DNA from: Pseudomonadota bacterium
GTDB lineage: Bacteria > Pseudomonadota > Alphaproteobacteria > Sphingomonadales > Sphingomonadaceae
NCBI GenBank assembly: GCA_023432995.1
Contig: JAEZES010000216.1
Location: forward strand, 1-18,698
Length of the DNA stretch: 18,698 nucleotides
Reading direction: 5' to 3'
Shown here: piece after piece, positions 1 to 6,536 of the stretch
Layout of the letters: every line of letters starts with the position of its first letter
How positions within the stretch are numbered: the first letter of the stretch is position 1
The notes under the pieces: generated by a model
What the model saw: only the letters and a program-made list of their open reading frames with translations
Database searches by the model: none
What the model was told of the DNA's origin: nothing
Translations under genes and position numbers: made by a program

Positions 1-753
1 GTGCTGCCGGTCGTCGACAGCCTGGCGTGCGAAGAGGCGGGCTTCATGTCGGACAGCGCCGATCGCGAAGTCATGCGTCGCGTGCAAACGCCGCAGGCGT
101 TCCGGTATGACGCCATTCTGTCGGCACACCGCCGGTGGAGCGGCGCCGCGACGGCGGGTGACGATGCGCAGGTTGCTCGCGCCGCGGGCCTTGCGGTCGC
201 GCTCGTCGAAGGCGACGAACGACTGCGCAAGCTGACTTTCGCCGAGGACTTCGTGGAAACCCTGCCCTTCCCCCGCACCGGTATCGGTTTCGACGTCCAT
301 CGCCTCGCCGAGGGCGAAGAGCTGTGGCTGTGCGGAATCCGCCTGGCGCACGATCGCGGTCTCGCCGGGCACAGCGACGCCGACGTGGTGCTGCACGCGG
401 TGGTCGATGCCGTGCTCGGCGCGGCCGGCGCCGGCGACATCGGCCAGCATTTCCCGCCGAGCGATCCCCAGTGGCGGGGTGCCCCGTCGAGCCGCTTCGT
501 CGAGCACGCGGTCGCGCTGGCGCACGAGGGGGGCCTCGGCATCGGTCATGTCGACGTGACGCTGATCTGCGAGGCGCCGAAGATCGGTCCGCATCGCGAC
601 GCCATGCGAGCGCGGCTTGCCGAACTCCTGGGGGTGGCGATAGAGGCGGTTAATGTGAAAGCGACTACCACCGAGCGGCTCGGCTTTACCGGCCGTGGCG
701 AAGGGATCGCCGCCCAGGCAGTGGCGACACTGATTCCGCTGGAAAGGACATGA
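1..753 (+). CDS. ispDF: IspDF bifunctional isoprenoid enzyme, 3' part (5' end outside window)
   Basis: This is the C-terminal 250 residues of a fusion of 2-C-methyl-D-erythritol 4-phosphate cytidylyltransferase (IspD) and 2-C-methyl-D-erythritol 2,4-cyclodiphosphate synthase (IspF), consecutive-branch enzymes of the MEP pathway for isopentenyl diphosphate. Visible residues 1-88 are the IspD tail, with the QTPQAF motif at 29-34 and KLTFAEDF at 77-84. IspF starts near residue 92: the metal ligands are Asp98 and His100 (GFDVHR) and His132, with GHSDAD at 123-128, FPPSD at 151-155 and the TTTERLGFTG loop at 222-231. The reading frame is open at base 1, so the first codon here is not the true start. 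IspDF fusions are typical of Alphaproteobacteria. The stop overlaps the next start as ATGA, suggesting translational coupling to the secreted-protein genes downstream. Confidence 0.97.
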   Translation: MLPVVDSLACEEAGFMSDSADREVMRRVQTPQAFRYDAILSAHRRWSGAATAGDDAQVARAAGLAVALVEGDERLRKLTFAEDFVETLPFPRTGIGFDVHRLAEGEELWLCGIRLAHDRGLAGHSDADVVLHAVVDAVLGAAGAGDIGQHFPPSDPQWRGAPSSRFVEHAVALAHEGGLGIGHVDVTLICEAPKIGPHRDAMRARLAELLGVAIEAVNVKATTTERLGFTGRGEGIAAQAVATLIPLERT

Positions 754-1301
754 GCCGCATGGCCTGGAAGAGAGGGCTCACCGCCGCCGCAGCCGGAGCC
801 TTGGCGCTGCAACCCATCGCCGCCCCGGCGCAGCAAGCGACCTGCGTGACCGAGATAGAGGTCAGCGCCATCGCGATCTATAGCGTGCCGAGCCTGGTTC
901 AGGCGATGCGCCTGCGCTGTGGCAGCGCGCTTTCGGCCAACGGCTACATCGCCCGGCGCGGTGACTCGCTCAGCGGGCGCTACGCCGCGCTGCAACCGCG
1001 CGTGTGGCCGCGCGCCAAGTCGGGCATGCTCAAGCTGCTCGGTGCGCAGTCCGGCGCCGCGCAGGGACGACAGATGCTCGACTCGATCGGCAACCTTCCC
1101 GACGAGGCGGTGCGCCCGCTGGTCGACGCGTGGATCGTGCAGGAAACCTCGGCGCGCATTCCGGTGGACAATTGCCAGCGCATCGAATGGGTCGTCGAGG
1201 CGCTCGCGCCGGTCGAGCCCGAGATCGCCGGAGGGCTGATCGGCGCTATCGTCGGCCTGGTCGACCCGGACAAGATGCCCGTATGCCCGCGCCGCGCATA
1301 A
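750..1301 (+). CDS. Small secreted four-cysteine protein, copy A
   Basis: I do not recognise this 183-residue family. Residues 1-28 look like a Sec signal peptide: basic residues Lys7 and Arg8, a hydrophobic Ala/Leu stretch from about 11 to 20, and an AxA-type cleavage site at Ala-Pro-Ala-Gln. The mature part is mostly predicted helical and has just four cysteines (32, 57, 142, 179). It is clearly paralogous to the next gene: shared blocks include LQPIAA, RYAAL followed by a VWP motif, and EALAPVEPEIA (149-159). Cysteines 1-2 and 3-4 are spaced identically in the two copies (25 and 37 residues), suggesting two periplasmic disulfides (inference). Its start overlaps the ispDF stop by ATGA and its end overlaps copy B by 19 bp, so all are probably co-transcribed. 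Function unknown. Confidence 0.85.
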   Translation: MSRMAWKRGLTAAAAGALALQPIAAPAQQATCVTEIEVSAIAIYSVPSLVQAMRLRCGSALSANGYIARRGDSLSGRYAALQPRVWPRAKSGMLKLLGAQSGAAQGRQMLDSIGNLPDEAVRPLVDAWIVQETSARIPVDNCQRIEWVVEALAPVEPEIAGGLIGAIVGLVDPDKMPVCPRRA

Positions 1302-1840
1302 GCCCCTCGCGGCCAAGGGTCGCTGCCCTTCTCGCTGCCGCGGCGGTGACGCTGCAGCCGATCGCCGCATCCGCGCAGAAGCCGTGCATCACCGAACGCG
1401 GGATCGGTGCGCTGGCGACGTTCCTCGTGCCGACGCTGATCGCCGAAGTGCGCGCGCGGTGCGAGGGGCAGCTCGCCAGCGACGGTTTCCTCGCGCGCGA
1501 AGGTGACGCGTTTCCCGCCCGCTACGCTGCGTTGCGCGAGGCCGTCTGGCCCGAGGCGAAGGCCGCCTTCATCACGTTCGCCGGCGCTGACACCAAGCAG
1601 GAGCGGCAGAACGTCCAGGCAATGGCGGATACGCCCGACGAGGTCCTGCAGACGCTGATGGAAGAGGCCATCGCCGAAAAACTTGGGGCGACGATCAGGC
1701 CGCGCAGCTGCCGCAGCATCGAGCGGATGGTCGAGGCGCTCGCGCCGATCGAGCCCGAGGTGGCAGCCAACATCATCGGTGTCGTGGCGGGGCTATCGGT
1801 CCCGAAGAATCCCGATGTGTGCGAGGCGGAGCAGCCATGA
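1283..1840 (+). CDS. Small secreted four-cysteine protein, copy B (tandem paralogue)
   Basis: A 185-residue protein of the same unrecognised family as the preceding gene. I chose the ATG at 1283 because it gives a normal signal peptide: basic residues up to Arg12, a hydrophobic Ala/Leu/Val core at 13-24, and an AxA-type site near residue 31 (Ala-Ser-Ala-Gln). The same frame stays open upstream, but that part is an out-of-frame reading of copy A. Cysteines are at 35, 60, 143 and 180; spacing 25/83/37 against 25/85/37 in copy A. Shared blocks include LQPIAA (24-29), RYAALREAVWP (80-90) and EALAPIEPEVA (151-161). Divergence elsewhere is considerable, so the duplication is not recent. The last bases form ATGA with cinA. 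A role in the cell envelope is possible but not shown. Confidence 0.85.
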   Translation: MPAPRISPSRPRVAALLAAAAVTLQPIAASAQKPCITERGIGALATFLVPTLIAEVRARCEGQLASDGFLAREGDAFPARYAALREAVWPEAKAAFITFAGADTKQERQNVQAMADTPDEVLQTLMEEAIAEKLGATIRPRSCRSIERMVEALAPIEPEVAANIIGVVAGLSVPKNPDVCEAEQP

Positions 1841-2334
1841 CCGGTTCGCTGCTCCCCGAACCCGTGGTCGCGCTCGCCCGCCAGGTGGTTGAGCAGAACG
1901 CCGCGCTCGGTCGCAAGGTGGCGCTTGCCGAAAGTTGCACCGGCGGGCTCGTCGCGGCCGCGCTCACCGAGATACCCGGCTCCTCGGCGGTGCTCGATCG
2001 GGCGTTCGTGACTTACTCGAACGAGGCCAAGCAGGAGGCGCTCGGCGTTGCCGGCGATATCATCGACGCATTCGGCGCAGTCTCGGTCGCCTGCGTGTTC
2101 GCGATGGCGCGCGGCGCGCTCGAGCGCAGCCATGCCGACGTCGCGGTGGCGATCAGCGGCGTGGCCGGGCCGGACGGCGGCAGCGAGACCAAGCCGGTCG
2201 GCACCGTGGTGTTCGCCCGAGCGATCCGCGGCAGCGACAAGCCCGATGCCGAGTCGCGACTGTTCGAGGAGAAGGATCGCGCCGGCGTGCGCCTTCAGGC
2301 GACGCTTTGCGCGCTCGAATTGCTGGTCCCGTAG
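1837..2334 (+). CDS. pncC: CinA C-terminal domain protein / nicotinamide-nucleotide amidohydrolase
   Basis: A 165-residue stand-alone CinA C-terminal domain, the family of PncC, which deamidates nicotinamide mononucleotide to nicotinate mononucleotide in pyridine nucleotide salvage. The family signature AESCTGG is at residues 31-37, with Ser33 as the expected nucleophile. TYSNEAK (59-65) supplies the Tyr and Lys of the active site. SGVAGPDGGS (107-116) and KPVGTV (119-124) form the glycine-rich phosphate-binding segment. The N-terminal CinA (MoCF-like) domain of long CinA proteins is absent, as usual for this short form. ATG at 1837 overlaps the upstream stop; a GTG at 1819 is in frame but adds only six residues. 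The 3' end overlaps convergent ratA by 40 bp. Assignment to the family is firm; the exact substrate is inferred. Confidence 0.93.
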   Translation: MTGSLLPEPVVALARQVVEQNAALGRKVALAESCTGGLVAAALTEIPGSSAVLDRAFVTYSNEAKQEALGVAGDIIDAFGAVSVACVFAMARGALERSHADVAVAISGVAGPDGGSETKPVGTVVFARAIRGSDKPDAESRLFEEKDRAGVRLQATLCALELLVP

Positions 2335-2756
2335 AGCGTGTCGGCGCGCGTCTCGAACGCGGCTACCATCTTGCGGAAAGCGCGATCGAAGTACTGCCCG
2401 GCAAGCATCTCGAACATCTTGTTCTTGAACGTGAACTCGACACAGAAGTCGATCTCGCAGCCACCGTCCGGCAGCGGTCTGAACTGCCACAGGTTGTCGA
2501 GGTCGCGCATCGGCCCGTCGATGTAGATCACTTCGAGCCGATCCGGCCGGTGCTTGATCACGCGCGAGGTGAACTTCTCGCGCAGCGCCTTAAAGCCGAC
2601 GAGCATGTCGGCGAGCATTTCCGAACCGTCGTCGGAGCGCACGCGGGTGGCCACGACCCAGGGCAGGAATTCGGGATATCGCGCGACGTCGGCCACGAGG
2701 TCGAACATCTGCTCGGCGCTGTAGGGCAAGCGCCTGGTCTCGCGGATTCCGGGCAT
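2295..2756 (-). CDS. ratA: RatA/COQ10-like START-domain protein
   Basis: A 153-residue single-domain SRPBCC/START protein of the RatA-COQ10 family. The N-terminal stretch with YSAEQMFDLVADV (12-24), RYPEFLPW (26-33) and the C-terminal helix with YFDRAFRKMVAAFETRA (122-138) are typical. Family members bind hydrophobic ligands: yeast Coq10 is a ubiquinone chaperone, and E. coli RatA was reported to block ribosomal subunit joining, which gives the common 'toxin' label. A role in coenzyme Q function is the more cautious inference for an alphaproteobacterium. The start ATG shares its A with the lipA stop (TGATG), so it is very likely co-translated with lipA. The last 40 bp run antisense to the end of cinA, an unusual convergent coding overlap. 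No antitoxin partner is seen next to it. Confidence 0.9.
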   Translation of the reverse strand: MPGIRETRRLPYSAEQMFDLVADVARYPEFLPWVVATRVRSDDGSEMLADMLVGFKALREKFTSRVIKHRPDRLEVIYIDGPMRDLDNLWQFRPLPDGGCEIDFCVEFTFKNKMFEMLAGQYFDRAFRKMVAAFETRADTLYGTSNSSAQSVA

Positions 2757-3679
2757 CAGGCCTGCTGCTTCAGCTTCGCCTCGCGCGCGGTGCGCATCTC
2801 GGCGAAGTCTTCGCCGGCGTGGTAGCTCGAGCGGGTCAGCGGGCTCGAGGCGACTTGCAGGAAGCCCTTGGCCCGCGCGATCGCGCCGTAGGCAGCGAAG
2901 GTCTCAGGGGTGACGAACTCCTCGACCCTGGCGTGCTTCGGAGTCGGCTGCAGATACTGGCCCATGGTCAGGAAATCCACGTCGGCACAGCGCATATCGT
3001 CCATCACCTGGTGCACCTCGAGGCGCGCCTCGCCGAGACCGAGCATGATGCCCGACTTGGTGAAGATCCGCGGGTCGTGCCGCTTGACCTCCTCGAGCAG
3101 GCGCAGCGAGGCGTAGTACCGCGCGCCCGGCCGGATGGTCGGATACAACCTCGGAACGGTTTCGAGATTGTGATTGTAAACGTCTGGTCTGGCCGCACAA
3201 ATTGCTTCGACAGCGGCACGCATCTTGCCGCGGAAGTCGGGCGTGAGGATTTCGATCGTGGTCGCCGGCGCGGTCCGGCGCAGCGCCTCGATGACCTTGA
3301 CGAATTGCCCGGCACCGCCGTCGGGCAGGTCGTCGCGGTCGACCGAGGTCACGACGATGTGCTCGAGCCCGAGCCGGGCGGCGGCTGCGGCGACATGTTC
3401 CGCTTCGAGCGGGTCGACGGCGCGCGGCATGCCGGTCTTGACGTTGCAGAAGGCACAGGCGCGCGTGCACACGTCGCCGAGGATCATCACGGTCGCGTGC
3501 TTGCGGGTCCAGCACTCGCCGATGTTCGGACAGGCCGCCTCTTCGCACACCGTGTTGAGGTTCAGGGCCCGCATCAGCGCGCGGGTCTCCTGGAATCCCT
3601 TGCTGACCGGCGCCCTGACGCGGATCCAGTCGGGTTTGCGCTCGCGTGGGGGGCGCGGAGCTGCGGAGAGGTCGTTCAT
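2756..3679 (-). CDS. lipA: Lipoyl synthase
   Basis: A 307-residue radical-SAM lipoyl synthase, inserting two sulfurs into octanoyl groups on lipoyl domains of 2-oxoacid dehydrogenases and the glycine cleavage H protein. The auxiliary cluster motif CX4CX5C is at Cys45, Cys50 and Cys56 (CEEAACPNIGEC). The radical-SAM CX3CX2C motif is at Cys71, Cys75 and Cys78 (CTRACAFC). The C-terminal RSSYHA (283-288) provides the serine ligand of the auxiliary cluster. The ATG at 3679 gives the usual family length; the frame remains open upstream to 4105, but that part is antisense to the carbonic anhydrase gene. It is the first gene of a lipA-ratA operon and diverges from the carbonic anhydrase gene across a 48-bp gap containing a perfect palindrome. 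Confidence 0.97.
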   Translation of the reverse strand: MNDLSAAPRPPRERKPDWIRVRAPVSKGFQETRALMRALNLNTVCEEAACPNIGECWTRKHATVMILGDVCTRACAFCNVKTGMPRAVDPLEAEHVAAAAARLGLEHIVVTSVDRDDLPDGGAGQFVKVIEALRRTAPATTIEILTPDFRGKMRAAVEAICAARPDVYNHNLETVPRLYPTIRPGARYYASLRLLEEVKRHDPRIFTKSGIMLGLGEARLEVHQVMDDMRCADVDFLTMGQYLQPTPKHARVEEFVTPETFAAYGAIARAKGFLQVASSPLTRSSYHAGEDFAEMRTAREAKLKQQA

Positions 3680-3703
3680 CACCGGCCCACTTAGGGAACC
3701 GTC

Positions 3704-3716
3704 TTGCCAGTGGCAA
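3704..3716. promoter_or_regulatory. 13-bp perfect palindrome between divergent genes, possible operator
   Basis: TTGCCA-G-TGGCAA is a perfect 6+1+6 inverted repeat in the short gap between the divergent starts of lipA (3679) and the carbonic anhydrase gene (about 3728). Such a dyad at this position is a reasonable candidate binding site for a dimeric regulator that could affect both genes. I do not recognise the regulator. The in-frame TTG at 3704 and the ATG at 3716 lie in the palindrome, which favours a later start for the carbonic anhydrase if the site is an operator. I could not find convincing -35/-10 elements around it. Confidence 0.4.
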
Positions 3717-3727
3717 TGCCGCGCGCC

Positions 3728-4387
3728 ATGGCCGCCCCGATGATCGTGCCTTCGACCGAACTGGCCGAATTGCTCCAGGGCTACCGCCGCTTTCGCGAGC
3801 AGGGGTGGAAGCCGGAGCGTGAGCGGTGGGCGACCTTGCGCGAGGGGCAGGAACCGCGCGTGATGGTCATTGCCTGCTCCGACAGCCGGGTCGATCCCGC
3901 GCAGATCTTCGACGTTCGGCCCGGAGAGATCTTCGTCGTCCGCAACGTCGCCGCCCTGGTTCCCCCGTACGAGACGACACCCGGCCGCCACGGCGTATCG
4001 GCCGCGCTCGAGTTTGCCGTCCAGGTGCTTAAGGTGCGCGAGATCGTCGTGATGGGGCACGGGATGTGCGGCGGCTGCCGCGCGGCCCTGACGCGCGAGC
4101 TGCACGGCACCGAGCCAGGAGAAGGCGGGTTCATCGCCGACTGGATCGAGATGCTCGACGACGTGCGCGAGCCGATTGCCCGCGAGCTAGGCACCGTGGG
4201 TCGTCCTGCGGAACGGGCGATGGAGCAGGCCGCCGTCAAGGTGAGCCTCGAGAACCTCCGCTCGTTCCCGTGCGTCCGGGACAAGGAACAGCGTCACGAG
4301 CTGACCTTGCGCGGCGCGTTTTTCGCCATTTCGGACGGCGTCCTCCACTTGCTCGACGAGAAGAGCGGCCGTTTCACTCCCGCGTGA
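3728..4387 (+). CDS. Beta-class carbonic anhydrase
   Basis: A 219-residue beta-carbonic anhydrase that interconverts CO2 and bicarbonate in the cytoplasm. With this start the zinc ligands are Cys50 and Asp52 (ACSDSRVDP), His111 and Cys114 (GHGMCGG). The Asp-Arg dyad (Asp52, Arg54) typical of the family is present, as is GEIFVVRNVA at 66-75. Length is normal for the short bacterial clade. Start choice is uncertain: in-frame ATGs at 3716, 3728 and 3740 all lack a clear Shine-Dalgarno. The sequence resembling the family starts near STELAEL, just after the 3740 codon. The gene diverges from lipA and is followed 37 bp later by the NYN-domain gene, which may share its transcript. No signal peptide is visible. 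Confidence 0.95.
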   Translation: MAAPMIVPSTELAELLQGYRRFREQGWKPERERWATLREGQEPRVMVIACSDSRVDPAQIFDVRPGEIFVVRNVAALVPPYETTPGRHGVSAALEFAVQVLKVREIVVMGHGMCGGCRAALTRELHGTEPGEGGFIADWIEMLDDVREPIARELGTVGRPAERAMEQAAVKVSLENLRSFPCVRDKEQRHELTLRGAFFAISDGVLHLLDEKSGRFTPA

Positions 4388-4424
4388 CTTGCCGCGCGCG
4401 CCGCGCCGGTTCATCTAGCGCCCC

Positions 4425-5138
4425 ATGGACGAACAGCCGCTCAAGAACATCGCCCTGCTGATCGATGCGGACAATGCCAGCCACGCCGGCATCGACCCCG
4501 TGCTCACCGCGCTCGCCGAGCTCGGCCAGGTCAACATCCGCCGGGCCTACGGCAACTGGGCGAAGCCGGCGCTCGCCAAGTGGAACCAGATCACCCACCG
4601 CTACGGGCTGCAGCCGATGCAGCAATTCGACCTCACCAAGGGGAAGAACGCGACCGACATGGCGATGACGATCGACGCGATCGACCTGCTCTATCGCGGC
4701 AAGGTCGACGGTTTCGGGATAATGAGCTCGGACAGCGATTTCACGCCGCTGGTGACCCGCCTGAGGCAGGACGGCCTGATCGTCTACGGTTTCGGAAGCG
4801 GAAAGGCACCGGAGGCGTTCAAGACCGCCTGCACCCGTTTCATCGACGTCGACCAGCTGATCCGCACCGAGGCCGCGGAAGAGCAGGCGCCCGCGGGCAA
4901 CGCGCCGATCGACGGCGAGCTGATCGACTTGCTGGGCGCGGCCTGGAAGGCGGCCAAACGCGACGAGGACGGCTTCGCCAGCCTGCAGGAGGTTGGCCAA
5001 ATCGCCGGGAACCGGTCGAGCTTCGACGTTCGCAACCACGGCTTCAAGCGCCTGGCGGACCTGATGAGGGCGGCCGACGCGCACTTCCGGCTCGAGCGGC
5101 GCGAGGGCGGCCGCCTTTACGTCAAGCGCGTGCGCTGA
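4425..5138 (+). CDS. NYN-domain putative RNase with C-terminal OST-HTH/LOTUS-like domain
   Basis: A 237-residue cytosolic protein of the LabA/DUF88 group. Residues 7-147 form an NYN (PIN-like) nuclease fold: LLIDADN (11-17) with Asp14 and Asp16, KNATDMAM (74-81) with Asp78, and SSDSDFTPL (101-109) with Asp103 and Asp105. These acidic residues fit a metal-binding nuclease site. GFGSGKAPEAF (122-132) is the conserved glycine-rich loop after it. Residues about 160-235 (ELIDLLGAAW, GFASLQEVGQI, FKRLADLM, then a basic beta-hairpin) match an OST-HTH/LOTUS RNA-binding domain. NYN-LOTUS combinations are common in bacteria and are inferred to act on RNA, but substrates are unknown. The ATG at 4425 is the only sensible start. 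Neighbours do not suggest a specific pathway. Confidence 0.88.
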   Translation: MDEQPLKNIALLIDADNASHAGIDPVLTALAELGQVNIRRAYGNWAKPALAKWNQITHRYGLQPMQQFDLTKGKNATDMAMTIDAIDLLYRGKVDGFGIMSSDSDFTPLVTRLRQDGLIVYGFGSGKAPEAFKTACTRFIDVDQLIRTEAAEEQAPAGNAPIDGELIDLLGAAWKAAKRDEDGFASLQEVGQIAGNRSSFDVRNHGFKRLADLMRAADAHFRLERREGGRLYVKRVR

Positions 5139-5168
5139 ATACGGGCACCTAATGCACGCGCAGCCGTT

Positions 5169-5190
5169 GCTCTCCCGATTAGCGGGGAGC
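5169..5190 (+). promoter_or_regulatory. Hairpin enclosing the ribosome-binding site of the DUF1206 gene
   Basis: GCTCTCC (5169-5175) can pair with GGGGAGC (5184-5190) as a 7-bp stem with one U-G pair and an 8-base loop. The Shine-Dalgarno sequence GGGGAG (5184-5189), four bases before the ATG at 5194, lies entirely in the 3' arm. In mRNA this would limit ribosome access, so translation could depend on temperature, a protein, or coupling from upstream. The pairing is seen in the sequence; the regulatory role is inferred. Confidence 0.35.
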
Positions 5191-5193
5191 GAT

Positions 5194-5985
5194 ATGAAGG
5201 ACGCATCCGAAAACTTACGCTGGCTCGTGCGGCTCGGTTTCGCCGCGCGTGGCGTAGTCTACCTCTTGATCGGCTACATCGCGTTGACCGCGACGCGTAG
5301 CGATCCCGGGCCAGAAGGAGCCTTTGGCTGGTTGCAGGATGTCCCGCTCGGCGAGCCCTTGCTTTACGTCGCCGCGCTCGGGCTTATGGGATACGCGCTG
5401 TTTCGCCTAGGCTCGCTGCTGTTCGACGTCGAACACTACGGCAGCGACGCGAGCGGTATCGCTCACCGCATAGGCCACGGAGCGAGTTCCATCGGACATT
5501 TCGTGCTGGCTTGGACCGCGGTCCAGTTCGCTCGCGGTCAGGGGTCGTCTTCTGGCGGCGGCGCCGAGTCGGCGGCCGCCAGTATCATCTCCTTTCCCTT
5601 CGGCTCGCTGCTGCTCGGTCTGGCTGGTCTCGGCTTCATCGCTGCGGCTGCCGTTCAGGCGAAGTCGGCCATCAAGGGCGATTTCATGCAGCGCGTGGCT
5701 GCCAACGCGCCGGCCTTCGTCGCGCCTCTCGGCCGCGCCGGGCATGCCGCACGGGCGGTGGTGTTCCTGGTCATCGGCTGGTCGCTCGTGCAATCGGCGT
5801 GGTTGGCCAGCAGCGCGGGAGTGAAGACTCTCGGGGAGGCGGTTTCTTCGCTCGCGGACCAGGGGCCGCTCTACAAGCTGGTCGCAACGGGGCTGGTTCT
5901 GTTCGGCGTGTTCAGCCTGTTGCTAGCGCGGTATCGCATTGTACCGGAGCTCGATCCGCGGCGCGCCGTTTACGGGAGTACGTAA
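5194..5985 (+). CDS. DUF1206 six-helix membrane protein
   Basis: A 263-residue inner-membrane protein of the DUF1206 family, of unknown function. It has six hydrophobic helices, at about 14-33, 54-78, 95-114, 134-156, 184-204 and 225-245, arranged as three two-helix repeats. Each repeat begins with a related motif: LGFAARGVVYLLIG (14-27), IGHGASSIGHFVLAW (93-107) and GRAGHAARAVVFLVIGW (180-196). I chose ATG 5194 because GGGGAG sits four bases upstream. The same frame offers an earlier ATG at 5152, which would add 14 residues unlike the family N-terminus. The gene follows the NYN gene by 55 bp and ends 2 bp before the convergent lipoprotein gene, leaving no room for a separate terminator. Confidence 0.88.
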   Translation: MKDASENLRWLVRLGFAARGVVYLLIGYIALTATRSDPGPEGAFGWLQDVPLGEPLLYVAALGLMGYALFRLGSLLFDVEHYGSDASGIAHRIGHGASSIGHFVLAWTAVQFARGQGSSSGGGAESAAASIISFPFGSLLLGLAGLGFIAAAAVQAKSAIKGDFMQRVAANAPAFVAPLGRAGHAARAVVFLVIGWSLVQSAWLASSAGVKTLGEAVSSLADQGPLYKLVATGLVLFGVFSLLLARYRIVPELDPRRAVYGST

Positions 5986-5987
5986 TT

Positions 5988-6536
5988 TCAGCGGCGGCAT
6001 TGTGCGAGGCCGACGCCCTCGTAGACCACCCGGCCGTGCGCGTCACGCAACGTCACCGATCCTTCATAGTTGCCTTCGGTCGGCACCGAGGCCTCGCGCG
6101 GTAGGCCTTCTCCTGCCCCCGCGGCTGTCTCGTCCCGCTCGGAAGCCGGATCCCGCAAGCCGAGTACCAACGAGTAGTTCTTGCTGTTGTAGACCGAGCG
6201 CGTATGCGACGGCAGCTCGCGAGCGCCGGGATCGGCGGCGAAGCGCTCTATCTCGCCCTCGATCTTCATGAACGCGTCAGCCTCACGGGCAATGACCCGC
6301 GCGCCGAGACTCGTGCCCGGAGCATAGCTGCACGCTTCCCCGAGCAGGTCGTACCGCTCGATGTCGGGCAGCAGGATCGGCTCGGGCGTCACCGGACGCA
6401 GCGGCGGCATCGCCTTGTTGGCCTCCTCGACCAAGGCAATGTCGCGCTCGTCGGCGGCCGCCTGCTCCTCGGGCGACCGATCGTCGCCGCAGCCCAGCAA
6501 CAGCATCGCGGCCGCGAGGCCCAGCCATCTCCGCAT
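5988..6536 (-). CDS. Small predicted lipoprotein downstream of mutL
   Basis: A 182-residue predicted lipoprotein of unknown function. The N-terminus has Arg2-Arg3, a hydrophobic stretch at 4-14 and a lipobox Leu-Leu-Gly-Cys ending at Cys16, the expected lipidated residue. Gly17 and Asp18-19 follow; position +2 is not Asp, so outer-membrane delivery is plausible. Two further cysteines, Cys69 and Cys180, could form a disulfide (inference). Residues 20-60 are acidic and proline-rich, probably an extended linker; the rest looks like one small globular domain, with YNSKNYSLVLGLRDP at 116-130. The ATG shares its A with the mutL stop (TGATG), so translation is coupled to mutL, though no functional link is obvious. 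I do not recognise a named domain. Confidence 0.8.
   Translation of the reverse strand: MRRWLGLAAAMLLLGCGDDRSPEEQAAADERDIALVEEANKAMPPLRPVTPEPILLPDIERYDLLGEACSYAPGTSLGARVIAREADAFMKIEGEIERFAADPGARELPSHTRSVYNSKNYSLVLGLRDPASERDETAAGAGEGLPREASVPTEGNYEGSVTLRDAHGRVVYEGVGLAQCRR

Noticed and set aside
2295..2756. Type II toxin-antitoxin system at ratA
   Set aside because: The 'RatA toxin' label comes from one E. coli report; there is no antitoxin-like gene, and linkage to lipA favours the COQ10-like housekeeping role.
2756..4105. Long form of LipA starting at 4105
   Set aside because: Residues before 3679 are antisense to the carbonic anhydrase gene and the family length is reached from ATG 3679.
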